NCBI GenBank assembly: GCA_035430005.1
Contig: DAOMFV010000028.1
Location: 1-48,890 of the forward strand
Direction of reading: 5' to 3'
Source of the DNA: JAEUIE01 sp035430005
GTDB taxonomy: Bacteria; Planctomycetota; Planctomycetia; Gemmatales; HRBIN36
DNA: 48,890 bases
The position numbers were made by a program, and so were the translations under genes. Under the pieces are notes generated by a model. The model worked only from the letters and a program-made list of their open reading frames with translations. It was not told the DNA's origin and searched no databases. Below, in pieces: positions 18,701-25,706 of this stretch (positions are counted from its first letter, which is position 1; every line of letters starts with the position of its first letter).

Positions 18701-18949
18701 AACAAGATCAAGGATGGCGACATCATCACCGCCTGCCAGCAGGCCTGCCCTGCCAGCGCCATCACCTTCGGTGATTTGAACAACGAGGCCAGCCAGGTCT
18801 CGAAGTTGCAGGGAAGTCAGCGAGGCTACAAGATGCTCGAAGACTTGAACGTTCGGCCACGCACGGCCTACCTCGCCCGGATTCGCAACCCGAACCCGGA
18901 ACTGGAAGCGGCCAGCAGCAAGAAGGAGGCCGGCCATGGCCACGGTTAA
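15770..18949 (+). CDS. actB: Alternative complex III subunit ActB (Fe-S / molybdopterin-like)
   Basis: A 1059-residue periplasmic subunit. A twin-arginine segment (R56-RRF, within residues 54-60) leads to a possible lipobox Cys75 (SAVGC), so it may be a Tat-exported lipoprotein. A central molybdopterin-oxidoreductase-like region (about 80-700) is known in this family to lack the cofactor. The C-terminal quarter is ferredoxin-like with cysteine clusters CTGCNACVVAC, CVHCENAPCEQVC, CIGTRYCANNC and CTYC plus a final CQQAC, which fits several Fe-S clusters. It passes electrons from ActC's quinol site towards ActA and ActE. The start at 15770 is inside actA; an ATG at 15761 is less likely. The stop overlaps actC by 14 bp. 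Confidence 0.95.
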   Translation: MSSLSDPSLSGQTPTAQGTPDVGYWRSLSQLHGAEDPNIGAEFVPEQLEPMDGTTRRRFMQIMGASVAMASAVGCTRVHRYVVPAARGIEGRTIGQTQPYATAMEVAGVAIGLLAQSYEGRPIRLDGNPLHPANKGSVNSWAVASVLGLYDPDRSQQIKYRANIKTAVVEKSWDDVKTAFRDLRTTNTNNQGEGLRVLSEATSSATLQGLKANLKAAFPKAQWIEYEPVGRDNERLGTKMLFGQPLRAHFDLTKAEIIVDLDADLLGAHPATLQYTRDYASNRNPEAVLAKKASYNRLYSVESNLSTTGGSADHRLAMRSSEMKKFVAALAAQVGVLLKSQAPTEHALGNAKADRYLTAMAKDLVANKGKCAIAVGFRHAPEVHALVHDLNNQLGNVGKTVLYYAAPEGDAPTGYQALANLTKEMADGKVNTLFILGSNPVYSAPKDLNFAGALTKVPNSIHVSVYHDETADHCSWHLPQSHYLEAWSDARSWNGTHSVVQPLIEPLYKTRSTSEVLNLFLTGQLAKSYDLTRNAFKAAYTNSTEPTWKKALQDGVVPDSAWKPVDAKPATATADNRAMAVLLTTLLSDAAPAPAASELEAVFVPDSKVFDGRFTNNAWLQEIPDFITKLTWDNAILLSYATADRLGIKHQQMVNATLNGQTVKAAVYVQPGQANDSATLLLGYGRKAAGVVGGTAVGRVATVGFDFTPLRSSAAMDIVTGLKLTPLSEWYTFASTMEHSQIDTTGQRERDRRADVLIRSDTLEHFKKEPGAIKHKVHELPQVKLFDNPLEFQVKGEYKWGMAIDLSKCTGCNACVVACQSENNIPVVGKQQVINQREMHWLRIDRYFSGDSESLEDVTVVHQPMMCVHCENAPCEQVCPVAATVHSADGTNDMVYNRCIGTRYCANNCPFKVRRFNFFNYHKQLDDEKNNVIRLTFNPDVTVRSRGVMEKCTYCIQRIRAAKIRVKNEAIKNNDPENKIKDGDIITACQQACPASAITFGDLNNEASQVSKLQGSQRGYKMLEDLNVRPRTAYLARIRNPNPELEAASSKKEAGHGHG

Positions 18950-20354
18950 TCAACAGGATGCCAGCAGGGTAGCCCCTCCGCTGACGCTGGCCGGCGTGAC
19001 CGAAGCTGTCTGCCGGATTGTCGAAGAGCCCACTCCCAAGAATTGGTGGCCAGCCTTCGGCCTCGCCAGCACCGGACTCCTCATTCTGCTCGCGATGGTC
19101 GGCTACCTTATCCTCACTGGTATCGGCGTCTGGGGTCTCAATAACCGCATCGGCTGGTGCTGGGATATCACCAACTTCGTCTTCTGGGTCGGTATCGGCC
19201 ACGCCGGTACACTCATCTCAGCTATTCTCTATCTGTTCCGTCAGAACTGGCGAACAAGTATCAATCGGGCCGCCGAGGCGATGACGATCTTCGCGGTTAT
19301 TTGCGCCCTGCTCTTCCCCACGATCCACGTTGGTCGAGTCTGGGTCATCTACTGGGCGCTGCCTTATCCGAACGCCATGTCGATGTGGCCGAACTTCCGC
19401 AGCCCGTTGCTGTGGGACGTCTTCGCCGTCAGCACCTACTTCACCATCTCGCTGCTCTTTTGGTTCATGGGTATGATCCCTGACCTGGCCACCATTCGTG
19501 ACCGGGCCACAACCACCACCCGCCGCATGATCTATGGCATCCTCTCGTTCGGCTGGCGCGGCTCTGCCCGTAACTGGCACACTTACGAACGCACTTACCT
19601 TCTGCTGGCTGCGCTCTCCACGCCGCTGGTGCTCTCGGTACACTCGGTGGTCTCGTTCGATTTCGCCGTCTCCATCCTTCCCGGTTGGCACACGACCATT
19701 TTCCCGCCCTACTTCGTTGCCGGTGCTATCTTCTCCGGCTTCGCCATGGTGCTGACGCTGATGATCCCCTGCCGGGCGTTCTTCAACCTCAAGCACATCG
19801 TGAAGATGGATCACATCGACAACATGTGCAAGATCATCCTCGCTACCGGCATGATGGTCGGCTACGCCTACGGCATCGAGTTCTTCATGGCCTGGTACTC
19901 GGCCAACGAATCGGAAGCGTTCATCTTTTTCAATCGTGCTTTCGGCCCCTACTGGTGGGCTTACTGGACGATGGTCAGTTGCAACGTCATCGCTCCTCAG
20001 ATCTTCTGGTCCCGCAAGATGCGACGCAATATCCCGGTGATTATGGTCGCCTGCGTGTTCGTGAACATCGGCATGTGGTTCGAGCGCTTCGTCATCATCT
20101 GTACAAGCTTGCACCGCACCCAGTTGCCCTCAGCTTGGGGCATGTTCTACCCGACGATTGTGGACGTGCTGACGCTGATTGGCAGCTTCGGCCTGTTCTT
20201 TACCCTGTTCCTGCTCTTTATCCGGTTCGTCCCGATGGTGGCCATCGCTGAAATCAAGGCGGTGGAGGTACACTTCCCCGACGATCACGGGCATGGTCAC
20301 GCCGCTCCTGCCGCCCCCGTGGCGACAGCACTGGCGAGCCCCTCCAAGGAGTAA
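18936..20354 (+). CDS. actC: Alternative complex III subunit ActC (NrfD/PsrC-like)
   Basis: A 472-residue integral membrane protein of the NrfD/PsrC family with about ten hydrophobic helices. It is the main quinol-oxidising subunit of alternative complex III and a candidate for proton movement. Conserved-looking features include the helix pairs around GWCWDITNFVFWVGIGHAG and ALLFPTIHVGRVW. The C-terminal tail is histidine- and alanine-rich (DDHGHGHAAPAAP). AAGGAGG is placed six bases before the ATG, within the end of actB, with which it overlaps by 14 bp. The next gene starts 5 bp after its stop. Confidence 0.95.
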   Translation: MATVNQQDASRVAPPLTLAGVTEAVCRIVEEPTPKNWWPAFGLASTGLLILLAMVGYLILTGIGVWGLNNRIGWCWDITNFVFWVGIGHAGTLISAILYLFRQNWRTSINRAAEAMTIFAVICALLFPTIHVGRVWVIYWALPYPNAMSMWPNFRSPLLWDVFAVSTYFTISLLFWFMGMIPDLATIRDRATTTTRRMIYGILSFGWRGSARNWHTYERTYLLLAALSTPLVLSVHSVVSFDFAVSILPGWHTTIFPPYFVAGAIFSGFAMVLTLMIPCRAFFNLKHIVKMDHIDNMCKIILATGMMVGYAYGIEFFMAWYSANESEAFIFFNRAFGPYWWAYWTMVSCNVIAPQIFWSRKMRRNIPVIMVACVFVNIGMWFERFVIICTSLHRTQLPSAWGMFYPTIVDVLTLIGSFGLFFTLFLLFIRFVPMVAIAEIKAVEVHFPDDHGHGHAAPAAPVATALASPSKE

Positions 20355-20359
20355 ACACC

Positions 20360-21637
20360 ATGTCACACGATCATCACAACCAGGTTGAAGAACAGCATCC
20401 GCCCAAGCTCTACGGCGTCATCGCCGAGTTCGAGACGCCCCATTCGCTGATCGAAGCAGCCCGGGCGGTGCAGACTGCCGGTTACACCAAATACGAATGC
20501 TACTCGCCCCATCCGGTGCATGGCATCGATCAGGCCATGAAGACGCCCTACTCGCCCATCCCCTGGCTCGTGCTGGGCGGCGGCGTCTCAGGCTTCTTCC
20601 TCGCCTTCCTGATGCAGTGCTGGATGAACGGCTGGGACTACCGCTACATTATCTCCGGCAAGCCCTTCTTCTCCATCCCGGCACAGATCCCAGTCGCCTT
20701 CGAACTGACCATTCTGCTCGCCGGCATCACCGCTTTCGTTGGCATGCTCCTGTTGAACAAGCTCTTCAGCTTCTACAGCCCTCTCAACAAGAACAAGACG
20801 ATGCAGCGTGTCACCAACGACAAGTATGCCCTCGTCATAGAAGCCGACGATGCTCAGTTCCGCCTGCAGGGTACCAGCGAACTGCTCAATAGCGCCGGCG
20901 CACATCACCTGGAAGCCTGCTACGAAGAGCACCAGACCGATTCGCCCCCCATGATCTTCTGGCAAGTCATCGTGCTGCTTGTCGCCGTCGGCCTCGTTCC
21001 CATGGCGCTGGTGTTCAAGTCGAGCTTCTCGGCCAGCGATGAACCGCCCATCCGTATCGATCATGGCATGGCTTACCAGCAGAAGGTCAAGGCTCAGCAG
21101 AAGGCTCCTGAGGGTGTCTTCATGCACCCCGAAGTCAGCCGAAACGAATCCAATCGACCCCCGGTAGAAGGCGCCATCCAGTTCGGCAGCTCTATCAACG
21201 AAGAGTTCAACAAGGGCAAGTCCAACGGCCAGTTCATCACCGGCTTCCCCGAAACGCTCAAGGGCAAGCTCGACGACAAGATGATGGCACGCGGCCAGCG
21301 CCAGTTCGGCATCTACTGCTCCGTCTGTCACGGCGCTGCCGGGTATGGCGACGGCATGGTACACCGGGTGGCGACCGAACGCATGCTCAGCGGCGATGCT
21401 TCGATGTGGGTCGCTCCCAAGAGCATTCACGATCCGCTGATCGCCTCCAAGCCCAATGGTGAAATCTTCGACACGATCACCAATGGTAAGAACAACATGA
21501 TGGGGTATGGCTACCGCATCACTCCGGAAGACCGCTGGGCCATCGTACTGTACGTACGAGCCCTGCAGCGAAGCCAGGGTGGCAAGCTGGTGGAAGCCAA
21601 ACCCGCTAATACTCCCCCGACGACCGTCAGCCGATAA
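20360..21637 (+). CDS. Fused ActD (DUF3341) + ActE (monohaem cytochrome c)
   Basis: A 425-residue fusion of two alternative complex III subunits. Residues 1-180 match ActD (DUF3341): a KLYGVIAEFETP start, two membrane helices (about 70-90 and 112-133), and a soluble end. A further helix near residue 200-217 leads into an ActE-like periplasmic monohaem cytochrome with C320-SV-C323-H324 and a GYGDGMVH motif; a methionine-rich NMMGYG segment near residue 378 could give the sixth haem ligand. In many organisms these are separate genes. The fusion would hold the exit haem close to the complex. AAGGAG precedes the ATG by eight bases; actF follows after 15 bp. Confidence 0.9.
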   Translation: MSHDHHNQVEEQHPPKLYGVIAEFETPHSLIEAARAVQTAGYTKYECYSPHPVHGIDQAMKTPYSPIPWLVLGGGVSGFFLAFLMQCWMNGWDYRYIISGKPFFSIPAQIPVAFELTILLAGITAFVGMLLLNKLFSFYSPLNKNKTMQRVTNDKYALVIEADDAQFRLQGTSELLNSAGAHHLEACYEEHQTDSPPMIFWQVIVLLVAVGLVPMALVFKSSFSASDEPPIRIDHGMAYQQKVKAQQKAPEGVFMHPEVSRNESNRPPVEGAIQFGSSINEEFNKGKSNGQFITGFPETLKGKLDDKMMARGQRQFGIYCSVCHGAAGYGDGMVHRVATERMLSGDASMWVAPKSIHDPLIASKPNGEIFDTITNGKNNMMGYGYRITPEDRWAIVLYVRALQRSQGGKLVEAKPANTPPTTVSR

Positions 21638-21652
21638 ATCGAGGAGATCGAC

Positions 21653-23038
21653 ATGGCTCACTCTGAGCCGATTAACATCGCTAACGAAAACCGCCGGCTG
21701 GGCGAGTTGGGCAACGCTTTGTCCAGCGTCTCCTTCCTCGTCGGTGCCGTCGCGCTGGTCGCAGCGATCGCAATTGGCTACTTCTTCTGTGGCCCCTACG
21801 GCGAAGCTAGCCAGAACGGCGGACTGGGCACCGGCCTTGTTCGCCTTCAATATGCCTACCTGCTTGGCTTCGTGTTCTTCCTGACGATCACGCTCGGTGG
21901 CTTGTTTTTCACCATGGCTCTCTATATCACCGGGGCCAAGTGGGGCATCGTCATTCGCCGTATCCCAGAACTGGCCGCCCGCAACGCGCCCATCCTGGCC
22001 ATATTATCGCTGCCCATCATTATCCCCATGCTCTTCGGCAGCCATGCTCTCTACGAGTGGGCTGATCAGACCAAGTACTCAGGCGACGCCATCGCCCGTG
22101 CCGCCGCCCAGGTGCATAAGGAAGCGGTCCGTGCCAGCGATGCTCATCCGATGGAAAAGTACCTCGCCGTCTACCAGGACCTGATCCATGCCAAGGCACC
22201 CTGGCTCAATGTGAAGTTCTTCACCATCCGCATGGTCATCTACTTCCTGATCTGGTCCGGCCTGGGGTGGTACTTCTACTCCCGCTCGGTCAAATGTGAT
22301 GAAACAGGCGACCCGGTCATGTATGCGAATGCCAAGTGGATGTCGCCTCTCGGCATCATCCTGTTCTCGCTGGCGACCACCTTCGCCGCCTTCGATATCC
22401 TGATGTCGCTGACCCCCACCTGGTACAGCACCATCTTCGGCGTCTACATCTTCGCCGGCTCTAACCTCAGCATCTTTGCCTTCAGCATCCTCGCCTATCG
22501 CTACCTCGAACGACATGGCATCCTGAGCAAGGCTGTAACCACGGAACACTACCACGATCTGGGCAAGCTGCTCTTCGCCTTCGTCTTCTTCTGGGGCTAC
22601 ATCGCCATCTCGCAGTACCTGCTGATCTGGTACGCCAATCTGCCTGAAGAAACAGCCTTCTATTATCCTCGCCAGTCAACCACGACTTGGATTGTCATCT
22701 CCGTCTTGCTGCTGTTCGGACACCTGCTCATTCCCTTCCCCGGCCTCTTGTCCCGCTGGGTAAAGCGAAGCCGACCGGCACTGATCTTCTGGGCCTGCTG
22801 GCTGTTGGTGGCTCACTGGATCGATCTATACTACATCATCATGCCGACCTGGGCCGGGCGTGTGGCCGGGGACATGCTGCACCCCATCGATCCACCGCTG
22901 CCTTTCCTGGAAATCCTCTGCACCATTGGCGTGGGTGGCATCTGGTTGGGTGCACTGGCTCGCCGGGCAACGGGCATCTCGCTGGTCCCTGAGAAGGACC
23001 CGCTCATCAACGAATCACTGGTTTTCCAGAACTTCTAA
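21653..23038 (+). CDS. actF: Alternative complex III subunit ActF
   Basis: A 461-residue integral membrane protein with about ten helices. It is the second NrfD-like quinone-binding-type subunit of alternative complex III, shorter and more divergent than ActC. It has a soluble loop around residues 130-185 with DQTKYSGDAIARAAAQVHKEAVR. GAGGAG lies seven bases before the ATG. Order and spacing (15 bp from the ActD-ActE fusion, same strand) identify it securely. In the known structures ActC and ActF form a pair; whether ActF binds quinone is not settled. Confidence 0.93.
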   Translation: MAHSEPINIANENRRLGELGNALSSVSFLVGAVALVAAIAIGYFFCGPYGEASQNGGLGTGLVRLQYAYLLGFVFFLTITLGGLFFTMALYITGAKWGIVIRRIPELAARNAPILAILSLPIIIPMLFGSHALYEWADQTKYSGDAIARAAAQVHKEAVRASDAHPMEKYLAVYQDLIHAKAPWLNVKFFTIRMVIYFLIWSGLGWYFYSRSVKCDETGDPVMYANAKWMSPLGIILFSLATTFAAFDILMSLTPTWYSTIFGVYIFAGSNLSIFAFSILAYRYLERHGILSKAVTTEHYHDLGKLLFAFVFFWGYIAISQYLLIWYANLPEETAFYYPRQSTTTWIVISVLLLFGHLLIPFPGLLSRWVKRSRPALIFWACWLLVAHWIDLYYIIMPTWAGRVAGDMLHPIDPPLPFLEILCTIGVGGIWLGALARRATGISLVPEKDPLINESLVFQNF

Positions 23039-23053
23039 GAGGTTATAGGTACG

Positions 23054-23365
23054 ATGGCTTCCGAAGCTGACATGCCAAAAACCGGGATGATCGCCTGGGT
23101 GACGACACTCAGCCTGATCCTCATCTTTGTGGCGTTCGTTTCCTTGCAGGGACTGTTCAACCTGTGGGAAGTACGCCATGACAAACGCGCGGGCGTCGGT
23201 ACCGTGGAAACGCCTCTCACTTCGTACAAGAATGAGCAGGTTGCCAAGTTGACGACGATTGACAAGGCCAAAGAAGACACATTGAGAGACGCTATCGCCG
23301 GTAAGAACCTGGCTGCTCCGGCTCCACCAGCGGCACCTGCTAAGGCGGAGACACCAACGAAGTAG
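23054..23365 (+). CDS. Small single-TM protein of the respiratory cluster
   Basis: A 103-residue protein with one hydrophobic helix (about residues 12-35, IAWVTTLSLILIFVAFVSLQGLF), then a charged region with several lysines and a C-terminal Ala/Pro tail (AAPAPPAAPAKAETPTK). It has no cysteine and therefore no haem or metal site of the usual kind. It lies 15 bp after actF and before the Sco gene, all on one strand, so it is likely a small accessory subunit or assembly factor of alternative complex III or the oxidase. Small single-helix subunits are known in complex III structures, but I cannot assign this one to any by sequence. Confidence 0.75.
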   Translation: MASEADMPKTGMIAWVTTLSLILIFVAFVSLQGLFNLWEVRHDKRAGVGTVETPLTSYKNEQVAKLTTIDKAKEDTLRDAIAGKNLAAPAPPAAPAKAETPTK

Positions 23366-23460
23366 GGCACGCTGTTCGTGCCTCACGCCGATAGGCAACA
23401 AAGGCATAGACTAATCGGTGGTGGCAAGACAAGGTTTGGTAGGCATGCTCAGCATGCCCG
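23365..23460. repeat. Imperfect hairpin repeat (GGGCACGCTG family)
   Basis: GGGCACGCTGTTCGTGCCTC (23365-23384) pairs imperfectly (15 of 19) with AGGCATGCTCAGCATGCCC near 23441-23459; the second part is itself the palindrome GGCATGCTCAGCATGCC. A related, better preserved copy is at 40481-40590. It starts right at the end of the small single-TM gene and fills the gap before the Sco start at 23474. It may slow or end transcription between the complex III and oxidase parts of the cluster. Confidence 0.55.
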
Positions 23461-23473
23461 ACAAGAGGACAAG

Positions 23474-24586
23474 ATGGTTTCGGGCAAGACAGCATCCACG
23501 AAGCATCTTATTGTCGCACTCCTTGTGCTGACGCCGATCGCTTTGTTGCCCGTCATGCTGCTCGAACCCCGCACCAATCATGATCCGATACTGAAGGCTG
23601 AAGAACTCGAAATGATCCTGAGCGAGTTCACCCCCGACGCCAAGCGACAAATCCTTAAGCATGTCAATGTGCGTGATGATCGCTTGGTTCTACTACCCTT
23701 TGAACGTCTCGATGAGATGGTACTTCTCCTGCGTGACCAGGCTGCCGTGATCGCCAAAGAGCCTGCGGCCAAACAAGAAGAAAAACTGGACGTACTCTTG
23801 GAAAAACTTGATCGCCGAGAACCGATCCCGGTGCAGTTGCAGGGTGTGGGCATCGTCGAAAAAGTGGGTACCAAGTTGCCGCTCGATCTGGTGTTCCGTG
23901 ATGAAGCCGGTCAGCGCAAGAAGCTGGGCAGCTTCTTCCAGACCGGCAAACCCATCATCCTGACGCTAAACTATTCCGACTGTCCGCAGTTGTGCCACAT
24001 TCAGCTCAACAACTTTGTCGACATCATGCAGTCCAACAAGATCCAGCCCGGCAAGGATTTTGAGGTCATCACCGTCAGCATCAATCCCGACGAAAGTCCC
24101 GAAAAGGCCCGCTACGCCAAAAAGAACTATCTCAAGGAACTGAACGCGAGCGCCGACAGTTGGCACTTCCTGACGACCGACAACAACGACGACATCAAGA
24201 AGCTTGCCGCTACGGTGGGTTACAACTATAAGTACGACCCGATCAAGCATGATTATGCCCACTCCTCCACGCTGATCTTCTGCACACCAGCAGGAGTGGT
24301 TTCGCAATACTACCAGGGCATCGTCTACGAGCCGAAGGAACTGCTCAAACGTGTTGCAGATGCCCGTGAAGGCGCGCTGTTCTTTTCCGCCAACGCCGAA
24401 GATAACCTACTCAACTGTAAGATCATTGACGAATCCAGACCCTATGCTGCGATGTCAATGCAGATCATGAAGGTGGTCGCCACCACGCTGGCGGTGCTCC
24501 TCATTCTGACGCTGACGATCCTCTGGATGCTTCCAAATCGACGTCCTGTTGTCCTGCCTCCTTTGCAGGGAGAGAACCGACTATGA
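23474..24586 (+). CDS. Sco1/SenC-type copper chaperone
   Basis: A 370-residue membrane-anchored thioredoxin-fold protein. An N-terminal helix (about residues 11-31) and a second helix near the C-terminus (about 342-364) flank the Sco domain. The copper ligands are visible: C170-PQL-C174 and the histidine in DYAHSSTLIF (near residue 258). Sco proteins deliver copper to the CuA site of cytochrome oxidase subunit II, whose gene overlaps its stop by four bases (ATGA). The C-terminal helix and the long N-terminal region (residues 40-125) are additions to the usual 200-residue family core. The start at 23474 has AGAGGAC upstream; frames opening at 23378 run through the repeat at 23365-23460 and are rejected. 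Confidence 0.92.
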   Translation: MVSGKTASTKHLIVALLVLTPIALLPVMLLEPRTNHDPILKAEELEMILSEFTPDAKRQILKHVNVRDDRLVLLPFERLDEMVLLLRDQAAVIAKEPAAKQEEKLDVLLEKLDRREPIPVQLQGVGIVEKVGTKLPLDLVFRDEAGQRKKLGSFFQTGKPIILTLNYSDCPQLCHIQLNNFVDIMQSNKIQPGKDFEVITVSINPDESPEKARYAKKNYLKELNASADSWHFLTTDNNDDIKKLAATVGYNYKYDPIKHDYAHSSTLIFCTPAGVVSQYYQGIVYEPKELLKRVADAREGALFFSANAEDNLLNCKIIDESRPYAAMSMQIMKVVATTLAVLLILTLTILWMLPNRRPVVLPPLQGENRL

Positions 24587-25635
24587 ACTGGGCAATGTTT
24601 GCCGCTGACCTCGCACCAAAGAGCTTCTGGCTGCCCGTACAGGGTTCAGAAGTCGCTGCCGAGACCGACGTTCACTTTTACTTCATCTACTGGCTTAATG
24701 TCTTCTTCTTCGTGGCAATTTCAGCGGTGCTGGTTTACTTCTGTGTGAAGTACCGCCGCAAGACGCCTGATCAGAAACCGCTGCCCGCCCCGTCGCACAA
24801 TACTGTTCTCGAACTGGTCTGGTCGATCCTTCCCACGCTGGTTTGCATCGCCCTGTTCTATGTCGGCTTCATCGTCTATCAGGATCTGATGGAGCCTCCT
24901 CCAGAAACCTTCAAGATCAACGTTGTTGGGCAGAAATGGTCCTGGAACTTCAAGTATCCTCGCAGCGGTCTCGATGGCGGCAACATCCTGCACGTGCCCG
25001 CAAATACGCCGATCGAACTCACCATGACCTCGACCGATGTCATTCACTGCGTCTACATTCCCGCGATGCGCACCAAGAAGGATGTGGTACCAGGCCGCTA
25101 CTCCAAAATGTGGTTCAATGCCCACATGCCAACCGGACAGACGACTCCTCTGGAATACAATATCTTCTGTGCCGAGTATTGCGGGACCAGCCATTCGGAA
25201 ATGTGGGGCAAGTTGATCGTTCATCCCACGATGGATGACTTCAAGAAGTGGGAAGCTGCTGAAATCAAGTCGATTGACCTGAAGCCGCCCGTCGAACTGG
25301 GCAAGTGGGTCTGGGAACGCAAGGGTTGCAAGGGCTGCCACAGCATCGATGGCACCAAAGGCACCGGGCCTACCTTCAAGGGCCTCTGGGGCATGACCAC
25401 CGCCGACCACCTTGTGAAAAACTACTCCACTGGCTCCACTCGGCCTGTCGTGGTGGATGAGAACTACCTCAAGGAATCGATCAACGAACCGAACGCCGAA
25501 ATCCGCGACGGATTTCCTTCGCCCTCGCCCATGCCCAGCTTCAAAGGCCAATTGAGCGACAAACAGATCAACGGCGTAATCGAGTTCCTGAAGACCATCG
25601 GCAAGGATGCGCCGCCGGTGCCCACCAAACCATAA
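24583..25635 (+). CDS. coxB: Cytochrome c oxidase subunit II with fused cytochrome c (caa3 type)
   Basis: A 350-residue subunit II. Two membrane helices (about 33-53 and 79-100) lead to the cupredoxin domain with a complete CuA site: His155 and C196-A-E198-Y-C200-GTS-H204-SE-M207. A C-terminal cytochrome c domain carries C249-KG-C252-H253 and an SPMPSF methionine near residue 320. This identifies a caa3-type oxidase that takes electrons directly from a haem, here probably from ActE or ActA. There is no lipoprotein cysteine at the N-terminus. The ATG overlaps the Sco stop and is preceded by GGGAGAG. A small inverted repeat (GGTGCC/GGCACC, 25654-25687) lies between this gene and coxA. Confidence 0.96.
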   Translation: MNWAMFAADLAPKSFWLPVQGSEVAAETDVHFYFIYWLNVFFFVAISAVLVYFCVKYRRKTPDQKPLPAPSHNTVLELVWSILPTLVCIALFYVGFIVYQDLMEPPPETFKINVVGQKWSWNFKYPRSGLDGGNILHVPANTPIELTMTSTDVIHCVYIPAMRTKKDVVPGRYSKMWFNAHMPTGQTTPLEYNIFCAEYCGTSHSEMWGKLIVHPTMDDFKKWEAAEIKSIDLKPPVELGKWVWERKGCKGCHSIDGTKGTGPTFKGLWGMTTADHLVKNYSTGSTRPVVVDENYLKESINEPNAEIRDGFPSPSPMPSFKGQLSDKQINGVIEFLKTIGKDAPPVPTKP

Positions 25636-25706
25636 CCACAGAAGACACGAACACCGGTGCCTCTACCACCTTAAGTTTTAGGGCACCTTGAGCTAGGAGT
25701 TTGAAC

